Assembly: GCA_963712825.1 (NCBI GenBank)
Contig: CAVQJP010000023.1
Coordinates: 1-64,000, forward strand
DNA: 64,000 nt
Reading direction: 5' to 3'
Source: AP-15 sp963712825
GTDB taxonomy: Bacteria; Pseudomonadota; Alphaproteobacteria; ATCC43930; CGMCC-115725
The notes beneath the pieces were generated by a model. It had not been told where the DNA came from. It did not search any database and saw only the letters and a program-made list of their open reading frames with translations. How positions within the stretch are numbered: the stretch's first letter is position 1; each line of letters opens with the position of its first letter. Shown here one piece after another: positions 8,585 through 18,134 of the stretch. The position numbers and the translations under genes are program-made.

Positions 8585-9124
8585 TCAATGCTTCGCCGGG
8601 TCGCGACTGGCGGCCGGCGGCCGCACATACTCATAACAGACCCTGCTGCCATCAGGCTGGTCGGCGCAAGTGAAGCCCGGCAGCGCCTCGCCCGGCCAAT
8701 TGCCACGCCATGCCCAGCCGCACGCGACGCCGAGCACGAGCAGAAGAACAGCACCACCGGCCGCCAACAACATCAGATGCCGGCTGCGTTGCAGCACCAA
8801 GCGGTCCACTGCACCCGGCAGTTCATAAACGACGCGGTCCGCGGCGGTGCGGCTAAGGCCGGCGATATCGACGACAACGGGCGGCTGTCTGGCGGCTGCA
8901 ACGTGGCTGCCGATGGTGAATGTCGCATCGGCCATCAGCTGATGCAGCGCCTCCAGATGCACCGACAGAGCCTCAATCGGAAAGCGCAGCGGGTCATTGC
9001 GAAGGCCGCCTAATTCCGATAGCCGCGCCATTTCCGCACGCGTTACGGCGATGGCAGCCTCCATTTGTGGTGCCAAGCCGCGCGTGCTGACGGCGGCTGG
9101 AGTGGCCTTTATGCGGGCAGCCAT
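8585..9124 (-). CDS. Single-pass membrane protein of a transfer-associated module
   Basis: Starting at ATG 9124 (MAARIKATPAA) the protein has 179 residues. A helical, coiled-coil-like N-terminal half contains MEAAIAVTRAEMARLSEL and HLEALHQLMADATF. One membrane segment follows at about residues 117-138, then a short C-terminal domain with two cysteines (FTCADQPDGSRVCYEY). Its start overlaps the end of the ATPase gene by 16 bases, so the two are translationally coupled. I know no function; the position between a coupling-protein relic and an ATPase suggests a conjugation-linked role. Confidence 0.65.
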   Translation of the reverse strand: MAARIKATPAAVSTRGLAPQMEAAIAVTRAEMARLSELGGLRNDPLRFPIEALSVHLEALHQLMADATFTIGSHVAAARQPPVVVDIAGLSRTAADRVVYELPGAVDRLVLQRSRHLMLLAAGGAVLLLVLGVACGWAWRGNWPGEALPGFTCADQPDGSRVCYEYVRPPAASRDPAKH

Positions 9125-10017
9125 GATTGCACCGGGGCCAGTTCCGCCGCCATCGCTTCGAGCCACTTGCGCACATGCGCCCGATCAAAGGGGCCAAGCG
9201 GCGTCACCTTGCGGTGCTGGGGCGAGATCGCATCACGGGCTTGCAGAAACCCGATGCGCTTGGCCTCGATATCCTGGGCGACGGCCTGATCCAGGCGCGG
9301 CAGCCAAATCTCCACCGCACCACGCGCCAGCGCGGCGCGATAAGCGCTATGGTTCAGCACACGGGCGAAGGCGTCCTCGCGGTGCATCGCCGGGTCCGCC
9401 AGCCCTTCGTTCAGAACCAAGGCTGTTGCCTTTGGCCTGAACCCGATCGCTTCGAACGAGGCGAGCGAGGCCAGATCGTCGATCCGCGGACCGATGGCGT
9501 AGACTGCAACCGGCGCCACTCCGGCGCTGTCGATGTCGTCAGCCAAGGTCGGTACGATGGACAGAAGCTTGTGCAGGCTGGTGTCTCCGCCACCGAGGTC
9601 GACCATTGCCGAAATTTTAGTCGCCATTGTGTGACGTAATAGATCCTCCAGCCACCGCGCGGTCTGGGCGCCGTCATTAGTCGGTGGCTCTGCCACGTCT
9701 TCCACATAGTTGCTCAAGGAGCGGTTCTGCGGGTCGGCGGCGGCCCAAATTGTCGATACATCGCCGCGGTTGGCGGTCATCTCGAACGCCCAGCGAAGCA
9801 GCATCGTCTTCCCGGAGCGCCCGGGGCCGATGACCAGCCATACCTTGGGCTTTCCTGTAAGGTCGATGGCGGGCGCCGTGGACGCGGTGCGGGCCGCCTG
9901 CGGCACCGACGCCGGCAGACCGACCGGCGTCTCCACTTCGTCGATCAGATGCCGCCGTCCGAGCCGGAACGAGATTACCTTGGCGGAGGCGGGGGTCGGG
10001 TTTTCAGCGGTGGGCAT
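9109..10017 (-). CDS. P-loop ATPase of unknown role
   Basis: I take the ATG at 10017 (MPTAENPTPASAKV) because the longer open frame upstream is Arg-rich and improbable. The 302-residue protein carries a Walker A motif GPGRSGKT at about residues 62-69, and a possible Walker B region in AMVDLGGGD. There are no membrane segments. It resembles the compact P-loop proteins found on alphaproteobacterial plasmids next to transfer genes, but I cannot name the family. It sits between a 139-residue protein gene and a membrane protein gene that it overlaps, suggesting one operon. Confidence 0.7.
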   Translation of the reverse strand: MPTAENPTPASAKVISFRLGRRHLIDEVETPVGLPASVPQAARTASTAPAIDLTGKPKVWLVIGPGRSGKTMLLRWAFEMTANRGDVSTIWAAADPQNRSLSNYVEDVAEPPTNDGAQTARWLEDLLRHTMATKISAMVDLGGGDTSLHKLLSIVPTLADDIDSAGVAPVAVYAIGPRIDDLASLASFEAIGFRPKATALVLNEGLADPAMHREDAFARVLNHSAYRAALARGAVEIWLPRLDQAVAQDIEAKRIGFLQARDAISPQHRKVTPLGPFDRAHVRKWLEAMAAELAPVQSWLPA

Positions 10018-10045
10018 GGCGATTGCTCTCTGCGCTCGGGTGGCA

Positions 10046-10465
10046 TCAAAACTTGGGCCGGCCGGGTTTGAAAACGTGACGACTGGCACGTGGCGACGGA
10101 TCGTCGTCAGCGCCCGCCGGTTGCGCCGGTGCCGCCGCCGGACCCTCGCTGGGCGGTGAGGCGACGGACCAAAGGGTCTCGGCTGATTTGCGGCGAGTCT
10201 CCTTTTTGACGAGTAGGCCAGCCTCCGGCTGGTCGCGCTGCAGCCGATCCCAGGCTTTGCGCAAACCCTCGCGCGTCGGCGGATTTCCGTTTTCGTCAAC
10301 TGCGCCGATTTGCGTCGCAGTCTTGACCAGCAACGTCCAGGACGGGCGGGTTTGAGAGGCGAAAGCGGCTGCTATTTCGGCGCGGTTCTTCGCTAACCAT
10401 CGATACCAGTAGGATCGCCGGCCTTCGACGTTCGCGGCCAGAACCTTGCCTAACTTGCCCGCCAT
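10046..10465 (-). CDS. Basic plasmid-type protein, possibly DNA binding
   Basis: From ATG 10465 (MAGKLGKVLAANVEG) the frame gives 139 residues. The first 100 are helical and basic, with RSYWYRWLAKNRAEIAAAF, LLVKTATQIGAVDENG and TREGLRKAWDRLQRD. The last part is Pro/Ala/Arg-rich and probably disordered. The pattern suggests a small DNA-associated protein, but no named domain is visible. It is the first gene of a three-gene run with the ATPase 28 bases downstream. Confidence 0.6.
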   Translation of the reverse strand: MAGKLGKVLAANVEGRRSYWYRWLAKNRAEIAAAFASQTRPSWTLLVKTATQIGAVDENGNPPTREGLRKAWDRLQRDQPEAGLLVKKETRRKSAETLWSVASPPSEGPAAAPAQPAGADDDPSPRASRHVFKPGRPKF

Positions 10466-10859
10466 TTCCGATCGTTTCTCCGGTTCACTGTGGTCGCCGC
10501 AATGCCACCGAACACCCATTCATCGTTGATTGGCGCCCGTCGCATGGCCGCGATAAGCCCGTCCTATGGCCACGACTGGTCCGTAATCCGGTCGCGATCC
10601 GGACAAGACACGGAGGATTTAGCGGGCGGTCTTGGGGGTACAGACCAAGGCATCCCTGACGGGATGCAATTGCCCAAGGAGACCCGATCCGATCTTCGCT
10701 TCTTTACGTCGGGAGGGGGGATTTCCACGCGCCTCCGTTGCCGTAGGTGCCCAATTGGTGATAACGGCCCTGCACGCGCCACACCGGGGCCCCCGTGACG
10801 ATACGGTCAAGGGGAGCCTTGTGTGCGATGACGATGATGGCGGTTGGCAATGACCGGGC
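10466..10859. other. Intergenic, no gene seen
   Basis: About 390 bases separate the end of traA from the next leftward gene. The overlapping short frames here have no recognisable product. It should contain the promoter of the 10465-8585 operon and possibly the terminator of traA. I see no strong hairpin followed by T. Confidence 0.4.
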
Positions 10860-13800
10860 CTAAGGCGACAGCCGCTGCGCCCGGCGCTGCGCTCGTTCAG
10901 GCTGGGAGGCGCGCGCCACGCCATGTGCGAGCCGTCGCTGTACCTCACGCGGGTAGTCCGCCACGCGGCGCAGTAACGGCGACACCATCATCTGCGTCTT
11001 CGCGAACCGGCTAACATGTACGCTCGGCGCTCGCGCCTTGCGTTCCGCCGCTTCCATGCCGCGCTGAAAATCAGCGATCGACCCGCGCGCGTCATGCGTT
11101 ACCCCTCTCAATAGATCGAGCGCACTGTTCTTCACCGGCTGGCGGCTGAGATTTTCGCCGATATTGCGCCACACATCCGGCTCCCGGATTTCCTGAAGCG
11201 GCCGCTGCCCGATCATCAACCGGCCTGCGAGCTGGCGCCGCTCCGAGGCCTGGTCGACGATAATCCAGGTTGTCCGCTGGTGCCGACTGGCGGCGGTGTA
11301 GGCTTTGAAGCTGTGAACCGCGCGCGATCCGGCCGGCATGGCGTGGATGTGCTCGGTCGCCGTGCTGCCTTGCGCGGTATCCACGGTCGTCGCGTAGCCA
11401 TAGGTCAGGCGCGCCGGGGCGCCCTGATGGGTTTGGATCTTGCGCCACATGACCAGGCCCTCGACGCCGGCATCGTTGCGCACGATCATGCCCTGGTCGG
11501 TCAATTCGCGGATTTCGATCACCTCGCCATTGTTGGCGAGGACAGTCTTGCGGCCGGGGACCCTCGCATCATGGACGCGATCGAAGAGGCGCACGCGATC
11601 GCCGACCGCCAACGCCAGCCGGTAGGTTGGGCCGTTGCGGTCGATCGCATCGAGGACTCTGTCATCCTCGCCGAGCTCTCCGGCCCGGCGTCGCTCAGCC
11701 CGAATGGCGGCACCAATCTCGCGCGCGTCGGCATTTGTCGGCGCCGAGACCGTGAGCTTGAACGCCGGATCATTGCGGTTGGCTTGGAGTCGTTCGCGCC
11801 ACAACTGAGCCACGCGCTGCACGGTCGCCTGTCGGCCGCCGGCCACCAATTCGGCTGTTCCGTCCTGCTGCTTCATTTCCAGTGCCTCGGCCGCTCGGCC
11901 GCCGCGGAACAAGCTGGTGATTTCCCGCTCGCGCTCCGTTTTCTGCCGAATCGACGTCAGGATCTGCGGTACGGCCGTGTCGCCAACCGCTTGGCGCAGC
12001 AGGTCGATGACCGGCCCGGCTTCGATCGACTGGCATTGCTTGGGATCGCCGACCATGACGAGTTGCGCGCCGGTTCTCGCTTGCAACCGCAAGAGATCCA
12101 GCATTTGCCGCGTGCCGATGAGGCCAACCTCGTCGACAACGACGACGCTGTTGCGATCGAGCCTATACCGCCCGACCTCGACGCGTTTGAGGAAGGCCGC
12201 GACAGAAGTGCCGTCGGCGATGCCGGCCGACCGCAGATCGACTGCCTGGCGCCACGCCAGGGTTATGCCGAAGACCGTGCGCCCGTCGGCTTTCCAGGCC
12301 TCGACCAGCGGAGCGAGAGCAGTGCTCTTACCGGCCCCGGCGACACCGATCGCGACACCCAGTCGGCCGCCGGTGGCAAGTTGCGTCATCATTGCACGCT
12401 GGGCCCGCCATTGCTCGGCGGTCGGCTCGATCGTCGGTTTGCGCGCCAGAAAGGTGTCTGCCGCGCGGTCGATCCGTGCCATCGGCAACGCGCCTGACAA
12501 ATCGAGCGAGGCGGTCCCGGCCAACCGGATCAATTCGCGCTCCTGGTCCGCGTGGAGCGCCGTTGTCACATTCCAGCGCTCCTTGCCGCGCAGGGAGGCG
12601 CTCTTGCCCCACAGCAATGCCACCTGTTGGCCGTCCTGCACCACGCCGCGCTCGCGAAAGGCTTTGATCACAGCGTCGATGTCGTCGCCGGGACGCTCGC
12701 CGATGCCGGCGACGATCAAGGCCCGGGCCCCGAGCTCGCGCAATTCCTGGCCGCCGAGCACGGCGCGGCGGCCAAGCTCTCCCTCGAGCAGCGGCAATGC
12801 TACCCGATAGGCGACCTCATGGCGTTGTTCTGGGGTCGGTGCGGGCATGATCTCGTCTGGCCGAAACACGCTCTTATGCCGATAGGAGTTGGCCGCGGCT
12901 TGCTCGCGCCAGACCGCGAAATCGCTTTTCTCTTGCTCATCTCCGCGAGCGCCTTTTGACTGCCGGGTTTCGGCCGCCCCAGCCTTCAACAAGGCAATCT
13001 TCTGCTCGGCGGTTATGGCATCCCAGTCGATGCCCCTGCCTGCCGCGAAATCTCGCGCGGCATCCAGCGCTTCCGTCGTCCGCTTGCTGAACAACTCGCG
13101 CACCGGATGCGGGATATCGGCGAGCCGTGCGGCGCCGGTGCGCTCGTCGAGCACGACCTCGATGCCAAACCGCCGGGCCCGCGCCGCAACATGGGCCTGA
13201 TAGACGGCGCCCAGCTCTTTGACCCGCCCCGCCAGCCGGTCGAGATCGAGGGCGCCGATATGCCCACTGTCGGTCAGGACGCTATTGAACACCGTCACAT
13301 GGGTATGGAGCTGCGGGTCCGCCGTCTGCAGCGGCACTTCGCGGATGTCCGTGTAGGCCCGACCTTCCTTATCGCGCCGCTCGATATCGACCGCCGGCCG
13401 CGCGGTGTAATGTTGAAAGCTGATCCATCCCAGAGTGCCGGGCTCGACACCATTCCGTCCGCCGGCTCCTTTTCGGGCAAAGCCAAGATGCGTTTCGGCG
13501 TAGGCCATCGTGTCGGCAACGGCATGGCGGTGAATATCCAACACGGCAGCGCGTTCCGCGTCAGTCGGCGCCAAGGCCCAGGCGACCGACAATGATTTGT
13601 CGGCCGAAAACGTCATGTCGACAAAACCGACCGGCGGGCGGGTGGCATGGATCTGCCGGCGGTAATCGGCGGCATCGATCAGCCGCCCGGTCGCCAAGCG
13701 GCCGTTTTCAAGATGCGCGATCTCCGTGACCGTTGCCTCACGATGACCGGGAACGCCGAGCGCCGCCTTGAACCGCTTGCGGGCGCCCTCGACGATCTGA

Positions 13801-14357
13801 GCCGGCAAGACCTTGCCGGCTGGCGTTTGTGGCACGCCACCGTCCGCGCGCTTGCCGGCGAGCACGTTTCTGATCGCCGGTGCCGATGCCGGCTGCTTCG
13901 GATCGAGACCGAACACCTCGGCCACGCTCAGCGCCGGCTTGTGCGTCTCCTTGCCGTCGATTTCCCCGCCATCCAGACGGCGGCCATTCAGTAGATGAGC
14001 AATGCCGGCCCGCGTGAGCGGTTGGCCGGGATCGGCAATGCCTAGGCGATCGGCCAAGGCGGGCGAGATGTCGGGCCGAAGTACTGCAGCATTGATGCCA
14101 TCCCTGGCAACTCTCTGTGCTCTGATCGCCCGATCGCCCGGCTCGATGGCAAGCTCGACACGCGCCAGCTCCTCCAGCGCCTCGTTGCCGTCCGCCCGCG
14201 CGTCCAGCCCTTCGGCCAGCGGTATCACCTCGCCCGCATAATAGCGGGCCGCATGCTGCTGTTCGGGCCGCAGCGTCCCGGCAAGCAGATACTCTGCCAT
14301 CGCCGCACCGCCAGCCGGTGACGCGGATGCGCCAACCCTATAGGTCATCATCGCCAC
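10860..14357 (-). CDS. traA: MobF-type relaxase/helicase (TraA/TrwC family)
   Basis: This intact 1165-residue protein has an N-terminal TrwC-type relaxase domain: PPVGFVDMTFSADKSLS at about 240 and the metal-binding histidines in QLHTHVTVFNSVLT near residue 348. A helicase part follows, with Walker A GVAGAGKST at about 671 and Walker B VVVVDEVGLIG. Further helicase motifs are GDPKQCQSI and YATTVDTAQGST. It would nick oriT, stay bound to the 5' end and unwind the strand for transfer through the T4SS. The first 200 residues are longer than in TrwC. It follows a 131-residue protein gene by two bases, at the end of the transfer operon. Confidence 0.93.
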   Translation of the reverse strand: MAMMTYRVGASASPAGGAAMAEYLLAGTLRPEQQHAARYYAGEVIPLAEGLDARADGNEALEELARVELAIEPGDRAIRAQRVARDGINAAVLRPDISPALADRLGIADPGQPLTRAGIAHLLNGRRLDGGEIDGKETHKPALSVAEVFGLDPKQPASAPAIRNVLAGKRADGGVPQTPAGKVLPAQIVEGARKRFKAALGVPGHREATVTEIAHLENGRLATGRLIDAADYRRQIHATRPPVGFVDMTFSADKSLSVAWALAPTDAERAAVLDIHRHAVADTMAYAETHLGFARKGAGGRNGVEPGTLGWISFQHYTARPAVDIERRDKEGRAYTDIREVPLQTADPQLHTHVTVFNSVLTDSGHIGALDLDRLAGRVKELGAVYQAHVAARARRFGIEVVLDERTGAARLADIPHPVRELFSKRTTEALDAARDFAAGRGIDWDAITAEQKIALLKAGAAETRQSKGARGDEQEKSDFAVWREQAAANSYRHKSVFRPDEIMPAPTPEQRHEVAYRVALPLLEGELGRRAVLGGQELRELGARALIVAGIGERPGDDIDAVIKAFRERGVVQDGQQVALLWGKSASLRGKERWNVTTALHADQERELIRLAGTASLDLSGALPMARIDRAADTFLARKPTIEPTAEQWRAQRAMMTQLATGGRLGVAIGVAGAGKSTALAPLVEAWKADGRTVFGITLAWRQAVDLRSAGIADGTSVAAFLKRVEVGRYRLDRNSVVVVDEVGLIGTRQMLDLLRLQARTGAQLVMVGDPKQCQSIEAGPVIDLLRQAVGDTAVPQILTSIRQKTEREREITSLFRGGRAAEALEMKQQDGTAELVAGGRQATVQRVAQLWRERLQANRNDPAFKLTVSAPTNADAREIGAAIRAERRRAGELGEDDRVLDAIDRNGPTYRLALAVGDRVRLFDRVHDARVPGRKTVLANNGEVIEIRELTDQGMIVRNDAGVEGLVMWRKIQTHQGAPARLTYGYATTVDTAQGSTATEHIHAMPAGSRAVHSFKAYTAASRHQRTTWIIVDQASERRQLAGRLMIGQRPLQEIREPDVWRNIGENLSRQPVKNSALDLLRGVTHDARGSIADFQRGMEAAERKARAPSVHVSRFAKTQMMVSPLLRRVADYPREVQRRLAHGVARASQPERAQRRAQRLSP

Positions 14358-14359
14358 GC

Positions 14360-14755
14360 CTATCGCGGTGTATCTGGCAGTCGAGCCTGGACGTCGAGCA
14401 GCCGCTCGTCGATCAGCTCCAGCCGCGAGGTGTGATCCGCGGCATAGCGCACCAACCCCAGTGACGGGTGCGCCTTCTCGTCCGGCGGATCCCCGACGAC
14501 AGCCTGTGACACCGACTCCAGGACCAGCGCGTGTTGCCGATCCGCATCGACCAAGGCGGCCAGCAGCTCGCTTAGAGGGTCGCCGCCATCAGCCTCGCGG
14601 GTGACCGCCTCCAGAATCTTCGCCACCATTTCACCGTATAGCCGCTGGTCGCGCGCCATCACCACCAGCGCCCGGTTCTGCGCCAGCAGTGCTTCCCGAA
14701 TCTCCGTCAGTTCGTCGGCCAGCGTCTCGAGCGTCGTCTCCTGTACCGCACTCAT
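14360..14755 (-). CDS. Coiled-coil protein upstream of traA
   Basis: From ATG 14755 (MSAVQETTLETLADEL) 131 residues follow. They are acidic and helical throughout, with heptad-like leucines (EIREALLAQNRALVVMARDQR). There is no membrane segment or known domain. It ends two bases before the traA start, so both are probably cotranscribed and coupled. A helper of the relaxosome is a reasonable guess from position only. The open frame extends upstream into unrelated sequence, and I reject that extension. Confidence 0.68.
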   Translation of the reverse strand: MSAVQETTLETLADELTEIREALLAQNRALVVMARDQRLYGEMVAKILEAVTREADGGDPLSELLAALVDADRQHALVLESVSQAVVGDPPDEKAHPSLGLVRYAADHTSRLELIDERLLDVQARLPDTPR

Positions 14756-14823
14756 CACTGTCCGCCCTTGATCAAAGGCGCCGGGTGGCCAAAGCAAAAC
14801 AGGGCCGCCCACAGGATTCCCAT

Positions 14824-15003
14824 TTATCGCTCTGCCTGCCGCGGCTTCTGCTGCTTTTCGCCCTGGCTCTGCTGCCGCGCATCGGTCTGACGTTGGATGC
14901 GGCCCGCGTCGATGGTCCGCTGCCAGAAGGCGGCAGCCCGCTCCTGTCGGATCTGCCGCAAATGATGGAGCTGTGATCCCGCTCGCGATACGCCATCTGT
15001 CAT
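14824..15003 (-). CDS. 59-residue charged protein between virD4 and traA
   Basis: A short frame starts with ATG at 15003, five bases after the virD4 stop, and ends at TAA 14824. The product (MTDGVSRAGSQLHHLRQ, then many Gln and Arg) is highly polar, helical and basic. It is in the same direction as its neighbours and 68 bases before the next gene. Its close packing in the operon argues that it is translated. It could be a small relaxosome or coupling accessory; no family is recognised. Confidence 0.5.
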   Translation of the reverse strand: MTDGVSRAGSQLHHLRQIRQERAAAFWQRTIDAGRIQRQTDARQQSQGEKQQKPRQAER

Positions 15004-15008
15004 CGCTC

Positions 15009-16877
15009 TTACTCCGCTGCGGCTGCCGGCAAGCCGTCGGCAAACCGGTTATTGGACACCTCTGCAACCATTTCCCTCCGGCGGAAAAAGATCGCCCGGC
15101 CGCATCTGATGGGAAGGCCGCCCGCCGGCACGATGATAATTTCGTCGTCGCGCAGATCCTGCTGCATCTCGGCGGCCGCCATCAGCGACCGGCGGATCTC
15201 ATGGACGTTGACGTTGAGGCCGCGCGAGGTCGAACCGAAGTTCAGGCCGAACGGCTTTTGCCGCGCCTGATTGTCGCCCTCGGACCAGGCCAGCACGCCA
15301 TGAGCACCGAGCTGGTCGCTGAGATCCTTGCCGGCTCCGCCCGCGCGGATCGCGGCATAGCCGACCCAGGCGGCGGCATCGATCCAGGCGCGTGTCCCCT
15401 CGCGGCCCCACGCCTCGGTCATCTGGCCGATCGACTGAAACAGCATCTGCAGAGAGACGCCGTACTTGCGGCCGATGTCGCGCGCGGTTTCAAGGGTTTT
15501 CAGCCGGCCAAGCCGCGCCGCTTCGTCGAGCAGGAACAACACCCGCCCGTTCGTCCTGCCATCGGCCATGTAGACCGTATTCAACAGAGCACCGACAAGG
15601 ACCCGAGCAACGGCTGGCGTCGTCTCCAGGGTTCGCAGGCTGGCGTTCAGGAACACCGTCGTCCGGCCGATCAACAGCGCCCGCGGATCGAAGTCGCCGA
15701 CCGACACCAAATCGGCGTAAGCGCCGGTGAACAGCCACGCGATGCCTTTGACAGCATTCATAAAGACGCCGCTGAACGTCTCCTCCGCCCTGCATTTCAT
15801 CAATGTGGCGGCGATGCGGCGCGCCATCTGGCTGTTCGAGGTAGCGCAAATGCTGGCCAGCAGGGTCAGCATGTCGTCCTCGGGGACCGAAATACCGGCC
15901 GCCAGAGTGGCCAAGCTGATTTCGATCGCCTCGGGATCGGACCACACCAAGTGCGCCAGCAGACAGGTGACAAGCTCGCGGCCCATCGGCGCGAAGAACG
16001 GATCTTCGCCGCGGGCTGAACCGACCTCAGCCGATTTATCATAAATCCACGACACCACGATCCGAACGTGCACCTCCGCCTCGGGGTGCGTGATGTCGAT
16101 CCAGGACAGCACATTAAAGCCGGTGACCGTCGGCTTCGCGTCCTCGTCGCTCGGAATGCCGATATGCACGACCTGCTTGCGTTGCCGCCGCAGCGCACTG
16201 TCCAGCATCGGACCGAGTTCCGTCGACGGATCGAGCACCACGCTGCTGCCGATCCAGGTCAGGATGGTCGATACGGCCGAGGTCGTCTTGAAGCCGCCTG
16301 GCCCGGCGAACACCAGGCTGTGCCCACTGCCTTCGCTGCAGGGGTCGATCAGCAAAGGCGCTGTACCGCCGCGGCCCCATGTACGTTTGTCACCCGGCAG
16401 GAACCGAACCTTGGCCACCGCGTCCTGATCTACGCGGTACGCCTCACCGACCACCACGCCGCCATAGGCCGGATGTGGACCAGGGAACAGCTTCATCGCG
16501 TCGGCCATGGATCGCCACTCGGTGTGGCCGTGATTGTCGGTGACGCCGCGATCGACCGCCCGCACCGCACCATCCGGCCGCACGGTCAAGCGGCGACCGC
16601 CGCGGTAGTGCCAGCGCCGGACCTGGAAGAGCCCGAACAGCAGCATCGCCAGCACGATCGCCGGCACCGCTGCAGCCAGCACCAGCCACAAATTCACCCA
16701 CCAATTAGCGAGCCACCATCGCGTCGCTTCCCACCAAGCCAGGGGCGCGAATGGTGTTCCGGTGCCCTTGCTCCACAATGCCGAAGCGGAGACCAGCCAC
16801 AAAGCCGCGGCTGCAATGGCCGCCAGCGTGACGGCGAGCATTTGGATGCCGATCGCACCAGAAGGACGATTGCTCAT
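15009..16877 (-). CDS. virD4: Type IV coupling protein VirD4/TraG
   Basis: This 622-residue protein has two N-terminal membrane helices (about residues 10-32 and 60-85). A cytoplasmic ATPase domain follows, with Walker A GPGGFKTT at about 192-199 and Walker B VLFLLDEAARLG at about 444-455. It would deliver the relaxase-DNA complex to the T4SS channel. It is intact and of normal length. It overlaps the preceding small gene by four bases (ATGA) and precedes a 59-residue protein gene. A broken second copy lies at about 7640-8560. Confidence 0.95.
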   Translation of the reverse strand: MSNRPSGAIGIQMLAVTLAAIAAAALWLVSASALWSKGTGTPFAPLAWWEATRWWLANWWVNLWLVLAAAVPAIVLAMLLFGLFQVRRWHYRGGRRLTVRPDGAVRAVDRGVTDNHGHTEWRSMADAMKLFPGPHPAYGGVVVGEAYRVDQDAVAKVRFLPGDKRTWGRGGTAPLLIDPCSEGSGHSLVFAGPGGFKTTSAVSTILTWIGSSVVLDPSTELGPMLDSALRRQRKQVVHIGIPSDEDAKPTVTGFNVLSWIDITHPEAEVHVRIVVSWIYDKSAEVGSARGEDPFFAPMGRELVTCLLAHLVWSDPEAIEISLATLAAGISVPEDDMLTLLASICATSNSQMARRIAATLMKCRAEETFSGVFMNAVKGIAWLFTGAYADLVSVGDFDPRALLIGRTTVFLNASLRTLETTPAVARVLVGALLNTVYMADGRTNGRVLFLLDEAARLGRLKTLETARDIGRKYGVSLQMLFQSIGQMTEAWGREGTRAWIDAAAWVGYAAIRAGGAGKDLSDQLGAHGVLAWSEGDNQARQKPFGLNFGSTSRGLNVNVHEIRRSLMAAAEMQQDLRDDEIIIVPAGGLPIRCGRAIFFRRREMVAEVSNNRFADGLPAAAAE

Positions 16878-17062
16878 TCACCGCCCTCAATTCTGACAAT
16901 CCGCACCCGGTGCTTTAGCGTGCCATTCGCCGCCGCAACCAGCTCGTGCGGTGTCATGCCGTGCACGATGTCCGCGGCGACGATATCGTCCGCGGCATGC
17001 ACCACGATGCGCACCAATGTCAGGTCGATCTCGAACTCAAATTCTCGATCCGTGGCTGCCAT
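16874..17062 (-). CDS. Small protein between virB11 and virD4
   Basis: The frame from ATG 17062 (MAATDREFEFEIDLTL) encodes 62 residues with alternating beta-type hydrophobics (TLVRIVVHAADDIVAADIV) and a basic end (TLKHRVRIVRIEG). It overlaps the virD4 start by four bases and follows virB11 after 49 bases. The frame opens further upstream, but the ATG chosen fits a short soluble protein. Nothing identifies its role beyond membership in the transfer operon. Confidence 0.6.
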   Translation of the reverse strand: MAATDREFEFEIDLTLVRIVVHAADDIVAADIVHGMTPHELVAAANGTLKHRVRIVRIEGGE

Positions 17063-17111
17063 TTGCTCTCTCCAGAAGACTGAATTCGCTGCCGTGGAAC
17101 CGGCCGACGTC

Positions 17112-18134
17112 CTATGGCGTGGCATCCGCGGCGCGGTAGTAGACCGACGGCACCGAGAACCCGTCTCCGTCGCGCCGGCAAAACGCGACGATGTCGATCA
17201 GGCTGCGTAGGATCACCAAGAGCTTGTCGTCCGGGATGTTGCGGCCCGCAGCACTCGTTTTCGCCATCAGCAAGAGCGGTGTGAGCGGGTCGCCCTCTTC
17301 GGCATGCCAGGTCGTCAAACCGCCGGGATGACCGGCGGCGAGTAGCCGGATGTAGGCGAACGCTTCCGCACCGCGCAGTTCCTGCATCGCGACGCGATCG
17401 GGCCGCATCCGCAATGATGTTTCGACGGCGTTCTCGGCCGAGACATTCGCCGCCCCGTAGAACAGCGACACGCGGTTGCGCAATGGCAGCGGGCCGAATT
17501 CGTCGGTGTCCTCAATCGTCACCAGCCTTTCGTCGGGCGGGATTTCCTGCATCAATCGCCGCAACAGCGAGGTCTTGCCTGACCCGGTGCTGCCGGTCGC
17601 CGCGATCGTCTTCTTCGCCTTAACCGCGAGCGCAAAGAAAGCGGGCCATTCCTTCGCGCGATAGCGGGCGAGGAGTTCCGTATCGGCGTCCCTCGGATCG
17701 AGCCCGGGGCTTCGGTTGGGCCGGTCGGGCCTCCCCGCGAAGGTCGGGATCGCCGCGGTTCGCATCAGATCGCCGAAGTCGGGATCGTGCACCGTGTGGA
17801 CCGCTTTTGACGGAATGCGGATCGTGAGCGAGATCGTCCCCGGTGCGGTAACCGGCGGCCGGATGAGCGTGCAGCGCTGGCCGTCCGGCAAGGTCGTCAT
17901 ACAGATCGGGTTGGCCGGATCAAATGGCTTCGCTAACAGCGAGCCGGCCAAGAGGCCGATCGCATCCAACCGCCGAAAGTCGAGCATCTCGACGGTACGC
18001 CAGGACCACCCGCCGTACTGCTCGACGCCGACCTCGCCGGGCCGCTGCACCACCACCTCAGTGGTGGCGGGATCGTCGAGCACATCCCGGATCGGCGCCA
18101 GCAGGTGCCGCAATGTGGCCTCGCCGTTTCTCAT
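17112..18134 (-). CDS. virB11: T4SS ATPase VirB11
   Basis: The 340-residue protein has the VirB11 layout: an N-terminal domain (TTEVVVQRPGEVGVEQYG) and a C-terminal RecA-like domain. The latter contains Walker A GSTGSGKTS at about 180-188, the Asp box TIEDTDEFGP, MRPDRVAMQELRGAEAF and the His box GHPGGLTTWHA. It forms the hexameric inner-membrane ATPase that powers pilus assembly and transfer. It overlaps virB10 by four bases. The sequence is intact. Confidence 0.95.
   Translation of the reverse strand: MRNGEATLRHLLAPIRDVLDDPATTEVVVQRPGEVGVEQYGGWSWRTVEMLDFRRLDAIGLLAGSLLAKPFDPANPICMTTLPDGQRCTLIRPPVTAPGTISLTIRIPSKAVHTVHDPDFGDLMRTAAIPTFAGRPDRPNRSPGLDPRDADTELLARYRAKEWPAFFALAVKAKKTIAATGSTGSGKTSLLRRLMQEIPPDERLVTIEDTDEFGPLPLRNRVSLFYGAANVSAENAVETSLRMRPDRVAMQELRGAEAFAYIRLLAAGHPGGLTTWHAEEGDPLTPLLLMAKTSAAGRNIPDDKLLVILRSLIDIVAFCRRDGDGFSVPSVYYRAADATP

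Noticed and set aside
11280..12497. Long plus-strand frame of 405 residues inside traA
   Set aside because: It is antisense to the intact relaxase gene and has no domain. GC-rich codon bias produces such shadows.
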